Shown: positions 16,111 to 25,170, counted from the first letter of the stretch. The stretch: DNA of 64,000 nucleotides from an uncultured Clostridia bacterium (GCA_944343275.1 CALVMH010000006.1:29435-93434), one strand, 5' to 3'. The notes: generated by a model not told the origin, from the sequence alone. Program-made: numbers and translations.

Positions 16111-18735
16111 TTGAAAAAGACGACCGCAAAATCGCAGCCGCAGCCCGCGGAAGAGACGGAAGACGTGCCTACCATGTCCGAAGAGATGCCTGAGGACGCG
16201 CCCGAACAGGCGCCCGACGCGCCGAAAAAGCGCTTCTCCGACCGCGTGACGGGCGGCGGCGCCGTGCAAAAAGAAGGACAGACGCGCAAAAAACTCCTGA
16301 AGGCGTTCCGCCGCGCAAAGCACATTCCTTCCGCCGAGGACGTGGAGCGCTTTACGCCCGACCCCGACATGGGGCTTTCCGCCAAGCAAGCGGAGCTGCG
16401 CATGGAGCAGTTCCTGTTCAACGACGTCAATAAAAAATACAGCAAATCCTACGCGAGCATCTTCGTCGGGAACATCTGCACCTTCTTCAACCTTTTGTGC
16501 CTTCTGGTGGCGCTCGCCCTCGCGTATGCGGGAGCGCCCCTCTCGCAGTTCCTGTTCGTCGCCATCTTCGGCGCCAACCTGCTCATCGGCATCGTGCAGG
16601 AGATCATCGCAAAAAAGCAGGTCGACAAACTCTCCGTCCTCATTTCCGCGACGGCGAAGGTGATGCGCGACGGGGTGAAACAGGAGATCGGCGTCAGGGA
16701 CATCGTGCTCGACGACATCATCCTCCTCGAAACGGGACAGCAGATCCCCGCCGACTGCGTGCTGCTCGACGGGAACGTGGAGATCAACGAATCCCTGTTA
16801 ACGGGCGAATCCGTCCCCGTCAAAAAGGCGCCCGGCGAGACGCTGTACGCGGGCTCCTATGTGGCGAGCGGCAATTGCCGCGTGCGCGCCGACAAGGTGG
16901 GCAAGGCGACCTATCTCAATTCCCTCACCGCCAAGGCGAAAAAGTATAAAAAACCGCGTTCGGAGATCATGAACTCCATCCGCCTGTTCATTCGCGTCAT
17001 CGGCGTGCTCATCCCCTTTGTGGCGGCGGCGATGGCATGGATCAATTGGCGCGCGACGGGCGACGTCTCGCAGACCATCCAATTCACGGGCGCGGTGGTC
17101 ATCGGCATGATCCCCTCCGGGCTCTTGCTGCTCACTTCGTTTGCGATGGCGATCGGCGTCATGCGGCTTGCCAAGAAGCGGACGCTCGTGCAGGACCTTT
17201 ATTCCCTCGAAATGCTCGCCCGCGTCAACGTCCTGTGCCTCGACAAGACGGGCACCATCACGGACGGCAGGATGACCGTGAGCGACGTGATGATCCTGAA
17301 CAACTTTGTCGACAACCCGTTGGAGGAAGTGATGGGGAGCATGCTCTCCGCCCTTGACGACAACAATCAGACCTCCATCGCCCTCTATAACCGCTTCGGT
17401 CACTCGAACGCGCTGCGCGCGACGGCGATCGTTCCCTTTTCCAGCAAGCGCAAGCTCTCCGCCGTCACCTTCGGCGAGACGGGGACGTTTGCGATGGGCG
17501 CGCCCGAATTTGTGCTGCGCCCCATGCCCCCCAAGATCGACAAGATCGTCAAGCAATACGCGGCGGCGGGCATGCGCGTTCTGCTGCTTGCCTACTCCCC
17601 TTCACCCATCTCCGGCGGGCGGCTGCCCTCCCTCTTCCGCCCGGCAGCCATCATCACCCTTGCCGACAACATCCGTTCGGACGCCATCGACACCATCAAG
17701 TGGTTCCGCGAGAACGACGTGGACATCCGCATCATCTCCGGCGACAACCCCGTCACCGTCTCGGAAGTGGCGCGCCGCGTGGGAGTGCAGAACGCGGGAA
17801 AATACATCTCCCTCGACGGGCTCACCGATCTGGAAGTGGAAAACGTTGCCAACCAATACACCGTGTTCGGGCGGGTCACCCCCGAACAGAAGGCGATCCT
17901 GGTGCGCACCATCAAAAAGCAGGGCAATACCGTCGCCATGACGGGGGACGGCGTCAACGACATCCTTGCCCTGAAAGAGGCGGACTGCGCCGTGTCCGTC
18001 GCCTCGGGCAGCGAGGCGGCGCGCAACGTCTCCCACCTCGTCCTCATGGACAACAACTTTCTGAACCTGCCCAACGTCGTCTACGAAGGCAGGCGGGTCA
18101 TCAACAACATCAAATCCTCTGCGGCGCTCTATATCATGAAGACGCTCTTCACGGTGCTGCTTGCCGCCTTCTGCTTTATCTTGCAGACGCAGTACTTCTT
18201 TACGACCAACAACATGCTGCTCTTCGAGACGCTCGTCACCGCCCTTCCCTCGGTGGTGCTCGCGCTGCAACCCAACGGCGAACGGGTCAAGGGGAAATTC
18301 ATCCCATACGTCCTGTCACGATCGATCCCCGGCTCCGTCACATTGTTTTTGTGCGTGCTCGCCGTCTATGTGGGCGTCAGCGTCGCCCCGTCCGACTTCG
18401 GCAGCATGCAGATCGCCGTCACGGCGGACGGCGCCGCGCAGGAGCTCATCAACCCGCTCTTCGTGCTTGCCGTCTCCTTCGGCGGGCTTGTGATGCTCTC
18501 GCGCATCCTCAAACCCTTCAACCTGCTGCGCGCAGCCGTCTACGCCGTTTCGGTGGGCGTGAGCATCCTGGTCCTTGCCGTGCCCTTCCTCGGCGAACTC
18601 GTGTACACGGGCTGGTCAACGATGGAGCCGATGTCCCTCACGCAGATTTTGTACATCGTGTGCATCGTGCTTGCCGCCTTCCCCGTGTCCAACCTGCTTG
18701 TGAAACTTTGCGATCTGATGAATCCGTCCGAATAA
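16111..18735 (+). CDS. P-type cation ATPase, CtpE-like
   Basis: This 874-residue membrane pump uses a TTG start behind GGGAG. An acidic cytoplasmic N-terminus is followed by two helices, the actuator TGES (231-234), two helices, the phosphorylation site D378 in DKTGTIT, the hinge TGDGVND (611-617), and six C-terminal helices. The overall pattern, including the M4 text IGMIPSGLLLLTS and the lack of metal-binding N-terminal domains, is closest to CtpE-type ATPases, for which calcium uptake has been shown in mycobacteria. The M4 helix reads PSG where PEG is usual in this group. The transported ion is therefore uncertain. Confidence 0.85.
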   Translation: MKKTTAKSQPQPAEETEDVPTMSEEMPEDAPEQAPDAPKKRFSDRVTGGGAVQKEGQTRKKLLKAFRRAKHIPSAEDVERFTPDPDMGLSAKQAELRMEQFLFNDVNKKYSKSYASIFVGNICTFFNLLCLLVALALAYAGAPLSQFLFVAIFGANLLIGIVQEIIAKKQVDKLSVLISATAKVMRDGVKQEIGVRDIVLDDIILLETGQQIPADCVLLDGNVEINESLLTGESVPVKKAPGETLYAGSYVASGNCRVRADKVGKATYLNSLTAKAKKYKKPRSEIMNSIRLFIRVIGVLIPFVAAAMAWINWRATGDVSQTIQFTGAVVIGMIPSGLLLLTSFAMAIGVMRLAKKRTLVQDLYSLEMLARVNVLCLDKTGTITDGRMTVSDVMILNNFVDNPLEEVMGSMLSALDDNNQTSIALYNRFGHSNALRATAIVPFSSKRKLSAVTFGETGTFAMGAPEFVLRPMPPKIDKIVKQYAAAGMRVLLLAYSPSPISGGRLPSLFRPAAIITLADNIRSDAIDTIKWFRENDVDIRIISGDNPVTVSEVARRVGVQNAGKYISLDGLTDLEVENVANQYTVFGRVTPEQKAILVRTIKKQGNTVAMTGDGVNDILALKEADCAVSVASGSEAARNVSHLVLMDNNFLNLPNVVYEGRRVINNIKSSAALYIMKTLFTVLLAAFCFILQTQYFFTTNNMLLFETLVTALPSVVLALQPNGERVKGKFIPYVLSRSIPGSVTLFLCVLAVYVGVSVAPSDFGSMQIAVTADGAAQELINPLFVLAVSFGGLVMLSRILKPFNLLRAAVYAVSVGVSILVLAVPFLGELVYTGWSTMEPMSLTQILYIVCIVLAAFPVSNLLVKLCDLMNPSE

Positions 18736-18753
18736 ACGGGCGCAAAAATGACC

Positions 18754-18789
18754 GCGGCACGCGCCGCCCTTTCGGGCGGCGCGTGCCGC
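18754..18789 (+). terminator. Terminator of the P-type ATPase gene
   Basis: A perfect 16-bp GC-rich stem (18754-18769 with 18774-18789) and a TTTC loop are followed by ATTTTG. Confidence 0.75.
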
Positions 18790-18899
18790 ATTTTGCGGAC
18801 CGCATCACAAAACGGCTGCCGCATGGTGCCGCGGAAGGCGCGTTCCGCAAAAAAATCCGACTATTTTGATATTTTTTTGCCAAACGCATAAAAAAACGG

Positions 18900-18928
18900 T
18901 TTACAAAAAAAATAAATACTAATATAAT
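18900..18928 (+). promoter_or_regulatory. Promoter of the acidic zinc-ribbon gene
   Basis: TTTACA (18900-18905) and TATAAT (18923-18928) are 17 bp apart. The surrounding sequence is very A-rich, and AAGGAGGGA precedes the ATG. Confidence 0.8.
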
Positions 18929-18978
18929 TTATTAGCTTGTAAGTCGGGACACCGTTCCGAGGCATAAGGAGGGAGAAC

Positions 18979-19470
18979 ATGGTGCGTTATATCAAATGCC
19001 CGCGCTGCGAACTCAATTACATCGACGCGGAAAAACAGGAGTACTGCGACGTCTGCCTGAAAGAGATGAGCGGACTTTCCACGTCCGACGACATCGACGA
19101 GACGGAGGACGACATCGCCACCGAACTTTGCCCCATCTGCGGCGAGAACATGATGCGCGCGGGCGAGAAGATGTGCGAAGAGTGCCGCAAGAAGGCGGAG
19201 TACGAGGAGGAAGAACCCGATCCCGACGAGGACGACGAATGGCGCGAATACCTCGACGACGATGCGGACGCCGACCTCGACCAGGAGATGGACGAACTCG
19301 GCGAGGCGTTCGGCGAGGAATTCGAGGACGACGACGCGGACGAGCAGGAAGAGGACTATCACGACGACGCGGACGACGAGGACATGGACTACGTCACGGG
19401 CGACGAGATCTACTCGCTCGGCGACGATGACGACGATGACGACGACGAAAAAGAGGATGACGATTTCTGA
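18979..19470 (+). CDS. Two-zinc-ribbon protein with a hyper-acidic tail
   Basis: This 163-residue soluble protein begins with CPRC and CDVC (residues 8-30), then CPIC and CEEC (about 51-69), which look like two zinc ribbons or one treble-clef pair. From about 74 to the end it is mostly Asp and Glu, including an eight-Asp run near the C-terminus. Such a tail is likely disordered and could mimic DNA or bind basic proteins. I do not recognise a family. It has a strong promoter, an AAGGAGG site and a terminator, and sits just before comFC, which has similar zinc fingers. Confidence 0.75.
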   Translation: MVRYIKCPRCELNYIDAEKQEYCDVCLKEMSGLSTSDDIDETEDDIATELCPICGENMMRAGEKMCEECRKKAEYEEEEPDPDEDDEWREYLDDDADADLDQEMDELGEAFGEEFEDDDADEQEEDYHDDADDEDMDYVTGDEIYSLGDDDDDDDDEKEDDDF

Positions 19471-19483
19471 TCGCAGCCTTGGG

Positions 19484-19516
19484 GGGCGGCGGGCGCTTTG
19501 CGCCCGCCGCCCTTTT
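19484..19516 (+). terminator. Terminator between the zinc-ribbon gene and comFC
   Basis: A 12-bp stem GGGCGGCGGGCG with its complement and a CTTTG loop is followed by TTTT. comFC starts only 14 bases later, so some read-through is likely. Confidence 0.75.
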
Positions 19517-19530
19517 GAAGAGGATGCCGC

Positions 19531-20256
19531 ATGAAGTTCTTTGCCCGCCTTGCAGCGTGGTTCAAAAACTATGAACGCACGCACAACTACACCTGCGACG
19601 TCTGCGGGAGGGAGGTGTTTGCGGGGGAGCGCATCTGCGAACGCTGCATGCGGGAACTCCCCTTCATCCGCACGCGCTGCCCCGTCTGCGGCCGCAGGGT
19701 GAAGGAGGAGGGCGTCTGCGCCGCCTGCAAGCAGCGCCGCCCCGTGGTGCACGCGGCGCGTTCCGCCATGACGCACGACGGGGACGCCGCGCGCCTTGTA
19801 TGGCGCTTCAAGCGCGGGCAGCGCTATCTCGCCCGCACGCTTGCACAGCTGCTCCTGCCCCCGCTGCGCGCCCTTCCCGCGGCGGACGCGCTCGTTCCCG
19901 TTCCCATGACCGCCCGCGCAAGACGCAGGCGCGGTTACGACCAGGCGCTGCTGCTTGCCGAGGAGCTCTCCGCGCTGAGCGGCGTGCCGCTGCTTTGCGC
20001 CGCCGAAAAGCGCAAGGAGACCGCGCAGCAAAAGTCACTCACCCGCGCGGAACGGGCAAAAAACCTGGAAGGATGCTTTCATGTGACGCTCCGCAAAGAG
20101 GTGAAGGGCAAGGCGCTCGTCATTGTGGACGACACCTATACGACGGGCGCCACGGCAGACGAACTTGCCGCCGCCCTGCTGCGCGCGGGCGCCAAAGCCG
20201 TGTATGCCGTCACCGTGACGAGCGTCGAGGACAAGCACCCGTTCGGCAGGAAGTGA
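19531..20256 (+). CDS. comFC: ComF-family phosphoribosyltransferase-like protein
   Basis: This 241-residue cytoplasmic protein needed for DNA uptake in competent bacteria has an N-terminal four-cysteine finger (CDVCGREVF...CERCMRELPF), a second CPVCGRR...CAACK set, and a phosphoribosyltransferase domain with the PRPP loop LVIVDDTYTTGATADE near 195-210. The length is normal. GAAGAGG precedes the start. Neither comFA nor other competence genes are in the window, so competence itself cannot be claimed. Confidence 0.9.
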   Translation: MKFFARLAAWFKNYERTHNYTCDVCGREVFAGERICERCMRELPFIRTRCPVCGRRVKEEGVCAACKQRRPVVHAARSAMTHDGDAARLVWRFKRGQRYLARTLAQLLLPPLRALPAADALVPVPMTARARRRRGYDQALLLAEELSALSGVPLLCAAEKRKETAQQKSLTRAERAKNLEGCFHVTLRKEVKGKALVIVDDTYTTGATADELAAALLRAGAKAVYAVTVTSVEDKHPFGRK

Positions 20257-20321
20257 CCGCCGCGCGCCCGCTTCCCGCCCCGCATTGCAAGCCCCCCGAC
20301 CACCGCACGGGAGGACAAGGA

Positions 20322-20383
20322 AAAATCCCATCGCGAACAGCCGCCGTGCATCACTGCATCCGACTGTCTGCGATGGGATTCTC
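20322..20383 (-). terminator. Long hairpin at the end of the DUF5050-like lipoprotein gene
   Basis: AATCCCATCGC (from 20325) pairs with GCGATGGGATT around a loop of about 35 bases. On the minus strand the stem is followed by TTTTTCC, which fits a terminator. Confidence 0.55.
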
Positions 20384-20409
20384 GCACTTTGCCGCCTTTT
20401 GGAAAGGCG

Positions 20410-22851
20410 TTATTCGTCCTTGTTCTCGCTCTCGGCGGGCGCTTCGGCAGCGTCTGCCGCCGCGGGCGCGGCGGGCTCCTCTTCCGCGGGTGCTTCCGCC
20501 ATCTCCGCGGACTCCGCTTCCACGGGAACGCCGAGTTTTTGCGCCTCTTCTGCGGGAGCTTCCGTCGCTTCCTCCGCCTCGGCAGGAGTCAGCTCCTCGC
20601 GCACGCCCTCTGCCTGCGTATAGACGTCCACGTCCCTGTCGTCCGTGGTATCCACCGCCATGAGGTGCTTGTCGGGCTTTTCGCCGCCCTTCTTCCTGCT
20701 GCGCAGGACAAAGAACACGGCAACCCCCGCACCGATGACGACCAAGCCGATGCCGACGCCGATGAGCGCCCATGCCCATGCGGGAAGCCCCTCGTCGTCC
20801 GTATCCGTTACGACATAGCGTTCGAGGCTGCTCTGCCAATAATCGTCGAGCGCTTCCGCGTCCTCCTCCGTCATGACGCCCAGAAGGCGGGTGAAGTAGG
20901 AGCGCTGCGACGTTTTAAGATACTCCTCTCCAAGCGCCTTCTTTGCGTCCTCGCTCGTGCCGTCGGCGAACGCCTTGAACGCCTTCTGCTCGTCCTCGCT
21001 GTAAAGATAGGTCGCGCTCTTGCCGTTCTCCTTGGCTTCGTCGATGTTGTCATAGAACTGCTGCGTCTCACCCGTATAGAAGAAATAACGCAGCGCGGAG
21101 GAGAGCTTGCTGTCGCCGTCGTCGGTGAGCTTGGCAAGATAGCCGTCCTCTTCGCCCATCATCTTGTCGTACAGGTCGTTGAACGCGGCGATCTCCGAAT
21201 TGTCCATGAGCCCGTCTGCGCCGTTCAGGTTGACCGTCCAGAGATAGCTGTACGCGGTGGAGCTGAACGTCTCCGCATTGGCGTAGAACACGACGCCGTC
21301 CACCACCTCAAAGTTGTACCACCCCGAAACATGCTCCGCGTCGAGGATGCGCGCCGCTTTGTACGCGTCGGCGTCCGTCTCCGGCAGGAAACAGTCGTTG
21401 AGATAGTTTTCCCACGTTCCGTTGAAGACGGCGCGCTCCACAGAGAGCCCGTTATCCGTCGTGGACGTGTAATACACATAGTCATACGCCGCATCCGACG
21501 TCATGTCGAGCGCGACGAGCACGGAATCGGTCGACGCCTTGGCGATGCGCAGGGTGTCCCCGCCGTCCTTGCCGATGGCAGCGCGCGTGCCCTTGCCGTC
21601 GTTGACGACGTCCGCGCGGCAGATCTCGCCCGCGTCGTTGACGAAAAGATAGTGATGTCTGCCCGCGCCCTCGGTCGAGGTGAAATCCTCAATATAGAAG
21701 TACGCGGCGCTGTCCGCATCCGCCTTATCGGTCGCGGAGGCGACCATTTCCAGCGCATCGCCCGCATTGCCCGTGACGGAGTTCCGGCCTTCGTCGGCAA
21801 TGGTGTCGGCGGAGAGATAGTACAGCTCGCCCTCCGTCCCGACGGAACTGCCCGCGCTTGGCGTCCTTGTGCGGGAGAAATAGACGCCGCCGTTCGTATA
21901 CGATTGCAGCGTGTAGTTGTAGCGCCATTCGGAACGGTTGTCGCTGTCCGTCCCCGCGTTCTCCACGTCGTGGTTGAATTGGCTGGCGATGTCACTTTCC
22001 GCAATGCCGTCGAGGACGATCTCGCCGAGGTTCCAATAGGGAACTTCGCCGTCGTTGTTCTCTTCCAGCCATTCCTCGTCCCAGGTATAGTCGTAGGGCG
22101 CTTTGGTGGCGTCGGCGCGCACGCGGTAGAGTTGATTGTACTTCTCTTCCACAGGCGCATCGCTGTCCGCATTCCGCGTGACGCCCATCGTGTAATAGAC
22201 GTAGGGATCGGTCTTGTCCGAACCGTTGAAGGAATACGCCGTGACGTCGCGCGCAAGGTCGACGCTCTCACCGCTGGCGGTGTTGTAGGACGTGAGCGTG
22301 TCGTCCATTTCATACACGACGTACACGGTGTTCTGATCGCCCGCCTGCACAAAGCGGTAGAGCGCGGCATTGTCGGAAATGCGGAAGTAGCTGCGCATGT
22401 CCGAACCGTCCAGCCGCACGCTCTTAAAATCGAGATAGGTGTTGTCCACCGTGCCTTCCGTGTTCCCCACGTTGTTGGGCGTGGCATAGTAGATGCGGTC
22501 GCCGTAGATATAGATGCCCGACGTATAGTCCGCCGCGACCATCAGCGAAGGGATGACCGTCTCCGCCTCGTTCTTGCCCGCCTTGACGTCCGCCATCTTT
22601 GCCCGCATGAGCGCACCCTTGACGGGAGTGCCGTAGGTGTTGTCCGAGGTGTACGTCTCCACGCCGTTGATGAAGTAGACGTAGTCCCCCTTCTGCACGA
22701 CAAATCCGCCCTGCGAAGAGACCGCCGCATCCGAAGCGGGGTTGTCCGTAAGGGGCGTAAACTCATAGCCGCAGGCGGAGAGCGCCGCAGCCGAGACCGC
22801 CAGCGTTGCCGCGGCGGTGAACACGCCGATTTTTTTGAAAAGATTACGCAT
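20410..22851 (-). CDS. Large lipoprotein with beta-propeller-like repeats and C-terminal membrane helix
   Basis: This 813-residue protein starts with a signal peptide ending in the lipobox ALSAC (C27). The body has short beta repeats such as GDYVYFINGVETY, GDRIYYATPN, YDYVYYTSTTDNG and VVYEMDDTL, similar to DUF5050/propeller-type domains of Firmicutes surface proteins. A hydrophobic helix at about 692-715 is followed by a cytoplasmic tail of about 95 residues rich in Ala, Glu and Pro. A frame opening at 22905 was rejected because that ATG overlaps the -10 box; the chosen ATG has GAGGA before it. It shares the lipobox-plus-helix design with the protein at 7755-11399. The role is unknown; sensing or scaffold functions are possible. 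Confidence 0.8.
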   Translation of the reverse strand: MRNLFKKIGVFTAAATLAVSAAALSACGYEFTPLTDNPASDAAVSSQGGFVVQKGDYVYFINGVETYTSDNTYGTPVKGALMRAKMADVKAGKNEAETVIPSLMVAADYTSGIYIYGDRIYYATPNNVGNTEGTVDNTYLDFKSVRLDGSDMRSYFRISDNAALYRFVQAGDQNTVYVVYEMDDTLTSYNTASGESVDLARDVTAYSFNGSDKTDPYVYYTMGVTRNADSDAPVEEKYNQLYRVRADATKAPYDYTWDEEWLEENNDGEVPYWNLGEIVLDGIAESDIASQFNHDVENAGTDSDNRSEWRYNYTLQSYTNGGVYFSRTRTPSAGSSVGTEGELYYLSADTIADEGRNSVTGNAGDALEMVASATDKADADSAAYFYIEDFTSTEGAGRHHYLFVNDAGEICRADVVNDGKGTRAAIGKDGGDTLRIAKASTDSVLVALDMTSDAAYDYVYYTSTTDNGLSVERAVFNGTWENYLNDCFLPETDADAYKAARILDAEHVSGWYNFEVVDGVVFYANAETFSSTAYSYLWTVNLNGADGLMDNSEIAAFNDLYDKMMGEEDGYLAKLTDDGDSKLSSALRYFFYTGETQQFYDNIDEAKENGKSATYLYSEDEQKAFKAFADGTSEDAKKALGEEYLKTSQRSYFTRLLGVMTEEDAEALDDYWQSSLERYVVTDTDDEGLPAWAWALIGVGIGLVVIGAGVAVFFVLRSRKKGGEKPDKHLMAVDTTDDRDVDVYTQAEGVREELTPAEAEEATEAPAEEAQKLGVPVEAESAEMAEAPAEEEPAAPAAADAAEAPAESENKDE

Positions 22852-22903
22852 GCTCTGTTTCCTCAGATCCGCATGGGATTTTCGTTCTAACGATACGTCT
22901 TTC

Positions 22904-22932
22904 ATTATATACTAAAACAGGGGTTTTTGCAA
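22904..22932 (-). promoter_or_regulatory. Promoter of the DUF5050-like lipoprotein gene
   Basis: TTGCAA (22932-22927) and TATAAT (22909-22904) on the minus strand are 17 bp apart, the same hexamers as at serS. Confidence 0.8.
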
Positions 22933-22993
22933 TCAAAAACCCGCGCCGCATGCGCTTTTCTTTGAGAAAATTTGCGGAAAAGGGGATAAAAAA

Positions 22994-23248
22994 ATGGAAA
23001 AATTCGGGATATTTGAACTGCTCGACGCGCTCGCGGCACTCACGGCGCACCCTGCGAACCATGCGCAGACCGCTCCCGAAGAGAACGGGGCGAAAAGGAG
23101 CGCTCCCCCGGCGGCGCACGGCGGTGGGGACGATGCGCCCGCCGCCGATGCACGGAGCAAACCGGAAGCCGACGGGCACGCCGCCGAAGCGGACGCCCTT
23201 GCCGCCTTCCTCGCGCGGCACGACGCAATGAGCCGCCGCATCAAATAG
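22994..23248 (+). CDS. Small hypothetical protein, 84 residues
   Basis: This soluble protein has a hydrophobic start (MEKFGIFELLDALAAL), a low-complexity Ala/Pro/Gly middle and a helical end (ALAAFLARHDAMSRRIK). The conserved-looking ends with a variable middle resemble small uncharacterised proteins of gut Clostridia. AAAAGGGG precedes the ATG by 6 bases. It is divergent from the large lipoprotein gene. No clear promoter was found for it, so the call is tentative. Confidence 0.5.
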   Translation: MEKFGIFELLDALAALTAHPANHAQTAPEENGAKRSAPPAAHGGGDDAPAADARSKPEADGHAAEADALAAFLARHDAMSRRIK

Positions 23249-23450
23249 TTCCCCGCCTCCGAACACGGCGCCGCCAAACCTGCGGCGCGAAGTGACGGAT
23301 GAGGAGCTATGCTCGGAACGCGTTTCTTTTCCATCCCCCTCATCCCCGCCTTTGGCGGCCCCCCAAGGGGAAGCCTCCGCCCTGCTCACTTGCCTCTCTT
23401 GCAACATCCCACAAAAATGTTTCATATTTTTGCGGGAACTTTGCGGGGTG

Positions 23451-23481
23451 AAAAAATCCGCTGCCGAAGCAGCGGATTTTT
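23451..23481 (-). terminator. Terminator of rplM-rpsI
   Basis: AAAAATCCGCTGC pairs with GCAGCGGATTTTT around CGAA, giving a classic hairpin with a T run on the minus strand. Confidence 0.88.
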
Positions 23482-23489
23482 GCCGTTGT

Positions 23490-23903
23490 TTAACGCTTGG
23501 AGAACTGCGGAGCACGGCGCGCTTTTTTGAGACCGTACTTCTTGCGCTCCTTGGCGCGGGGGTCACGCGTCAGGAAGCCCGCCTTTTTGAGCGCGGGACG
23601 CGTTTCGGGTTCCGCCTGCAAGAGCGCGCGGGCGATGCCGAGACGGATGGCGCCCGCCTGACCCGTATAACCGCCGCCGATGACGTTGACGAACACATCA
23701 TACTTGCCTTCCGCGGCAACTTCCGCGAGGGGCTGTTTGACGACGTATTGGCTGGTGCCCATGGGGAAATAATCTTCCAGCGCGCGGTCATTGATGACGA
23801 TGGCGCCCGTTCCCGAAGGGATGAGGCGGACGCGGGCGATCGCCTTCTTGCGGCGGCCCGTTCCCCAGAACTGCAATTTCTTTTTTGCGTTTGCCTTAGC
23901 CAT
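23490..23903 (-). CDS. rpsI: Ribosomal protein S9
   Basis: This 137-residue small-subunit protein has the S9 hallmarks [14 protein letters not shown] near the start, [19 protein letters not shown] in the middle, and the basic tail [14 protein letters not shown] that reaches the P-site tRNA. It lies 14 bases after rplM, the usual rplM-rpsI pair, and ends in a strong terminator. Confidence 0.98.
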   Translation of the reverse strand: MAKANAKKKLQFWGTGRRKKAIARVRLIPSGTGAIVINDRALEDYFPMGTSQYVVKQPLAEVAAEGKYDVFVNVIGGGYTGQAGAIRLGIARALLQAEPETRPALKKAGFLTRDPRAKERKKYGLKKARRAPQFSKR

Positions 23904-23917
23904 ATTCCCACCTTACC

Positions 23918-24349
23918 TCAGAAAATTTTCAGCGGCTCGGGTTTCTGCGCCGCATGGTTTTGGTTCTCGTCCTTATAGACGCGCAGCTTTTTGATCATCT
24001 GCCTGCCGAGGGAATTTTTGGGAAGCATGCCCCGCACCGCCTCGTAGACGGCGAGGTCGCTCCGTTCCGCCATCAGCTTGCCATAGGGAACTTCTTTCAG
24101 TCCGCCGATGTAACCCGTGTGATAGCGGTAGAACTTGGTTTCGAGCTTCTTGCCCGTGAGCAGCGCCTTGTCGCTGTTGATGACGATAACATAGTCGCCC
24201 GTATCTGCATTGGGCGTGAACACAGGCTTGTTTTTGCCGCGCAGAACGGATGCGACCTTGGACGCAAGCCTGCCGAGCGGAACGTTCGTCGCATCGACGA
24301 TGTACCACTTTCTTTCAACCGTCCGGGCGTTTGCCATGTAGGTTTTCAT
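23918..24349 (-). CDS. rplM: Ribosomal protein L13
   Basis: This 143-residue large-subunit protein shows the L13 pattern: [16 protein letters not shown] near 16-31, [13 protein letters not shown], and [17 protein letters not shown]. The start at 24349 gives the normal length; the frame extends 21 codons upstream into leader sequence and was trimmed. It is followed by rpsI. A leader of about 107 nucleotides precedes it and may carry L13 autoregulation. Confidence 0.98.
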   Translation of the reverse strand: MKTYMANARTVERKWYIVDATNVPLGRLASKVASVLRGKNKPVFTPNADTGDYVIVINSDKALLTGKKLETKFYRYHTGYIGGLKEVPYGKLMAERSDLAVYEAVRGMLPKNSLGRQMIKKLRVYKDENQNHAAQKPEPLKIF

Positions 24350-24491
24350 AAGTCTTTGGACTCCTTCATTTCTCGGTGATCTCAAAAAGATCGGTGTTCG
24401 GCGGCTCCGCAAAACGGGGAAGCGGACGGGGAATGCGCCCCTTTCCGACCGATTACTTCATCATTATAGGACTTCCGAAAAATTCCGTCAA
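24350..24491 (-). promoter_or_regulatory. rplM promoter and leader (possible L13-type leader RNA)
   Basis: TTGACG (24491-24486) and TATAAT (24468-24463) on the minus strand are 17 bp apart. The leader runs from about 24456 to the start codon. L13 leaders are known in Firmicutes; structure was not verified here. Confidence 0.6.
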
Positions 24492-24560
24492 GCTGTTTTG
24501 CATGACGAAAACAAGATTTTTTTGCAAATTCCGAAATTTTTTATCGCCCGTCCGACGGGC

Positions 24561-24585
24561 AAAAAATGCCGTCCGGCGGGACGGC
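24561..24585 (-). terminator. Terminator of the acetyltransferase gene
   Basis: GCCGTCC and GGACGGC pair around CGCC on the minus strand, followed by ATTTTTT. Confidence 0.8.
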
Positions 24586-24594
24586 AGAACGGCA

Positions 24595-25170
24595 TTATCC
24601 GCGCGGCGCGCTGCGCGGCGCAAGTTTTTTCACGACGCGCGCGGGATTGCCCGCCGCCACGCAGTCGGAAGGGATGTCCCGCACGACGACGCTGCCCGCG
24701 CCGATGACGACGTTGTCGCCGATGGTCACGCCCGGGCACACCGTGACGCTTCCGCCGAACCAGACGCTGCTGCCCACCGTGATGGGGATGCCCGTCTCCA
24801 CGCCGCTGTCGCGCAGGGCGGCGTCAACGGGATGATTGACGGCATAAAAGCCGCACTGCGGTCCGATAAAGACATTGTCGCCGAAGGTAATGCGCCCCGT
24901 GTCGAGGAATTTGCAGTCATAATTGGCAAAGAAATTGTCCCCGACCGTCAGATTGAAGCCGTAATCGACATAGAGATTTTTTTCGATGACGGGATGCTTT
25001 CCGACGGACGCAAAGAGTTTGCGCAAGAGCCTTTCACGGCGGCGCGCCTGCGAACGCTTGGTCGCGTTGTATCGGTCGCACAGCGCTACGGCGCGCACAT
25101 GCAGCGCCGCCACCTCGGGGTCGGCAATGCGGTACTGCTGCCCCGCCTTCATCTTTTCAAGTTCGGTCAT
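24595..25170 (-). CDS. maa: Maltose/galactoside O-acetyltransferase family
   Basis: This 191-residue trimeric left-handed beta-helix enzyme transfers acetyl from acetyl-CoA to sugars. The N-terminal MTELEKMKAGQQYRIADPEV is the maltose acetyltransferase cap, the hexapeptide repeats run from about 70 to 170, and the catalytic His is in YAVNHPVDAALR near 114. The ending AGNPARVVKKL is typical. It lies 51 bases after alaS on the same strand behind AAAGGAG. Its physiological sugar is unknown. Confidence 0.88.
   Translation of the reverse strand: MTELEKMKAGQQYRIADPEVAALHVRAVALCDRYNATKRSQARRRERLLRKLFASVGKHPVIEKNLYVDYGFNLTVGDNFFANYDCKFLDTGRITFGDNVFIGPQCGFYAVNHPVDAALRDSGVETGIPITVGSSVWFGGSVTVCPGVTIGDNVVIGAGSVVVRDIPSDCVAAGNPARVVKKLAPRSAPRG

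Noticed and set aside
20389-22890. An 833-codon plus-strand frame opposite the large lipoprotein
   Set aside because: Antisense shadow; the minus-strand frame has a signal peptide, lipobox, repeats and promoter.
23249-23450. A possible dispersed repeat or small gene between the 84-residue gene and rpsI
   Set aside because: The text has a GCGCCGC hairpin and pyrimidine-rich parts like other gaps, but no second full copy could be shown by eye in this window.
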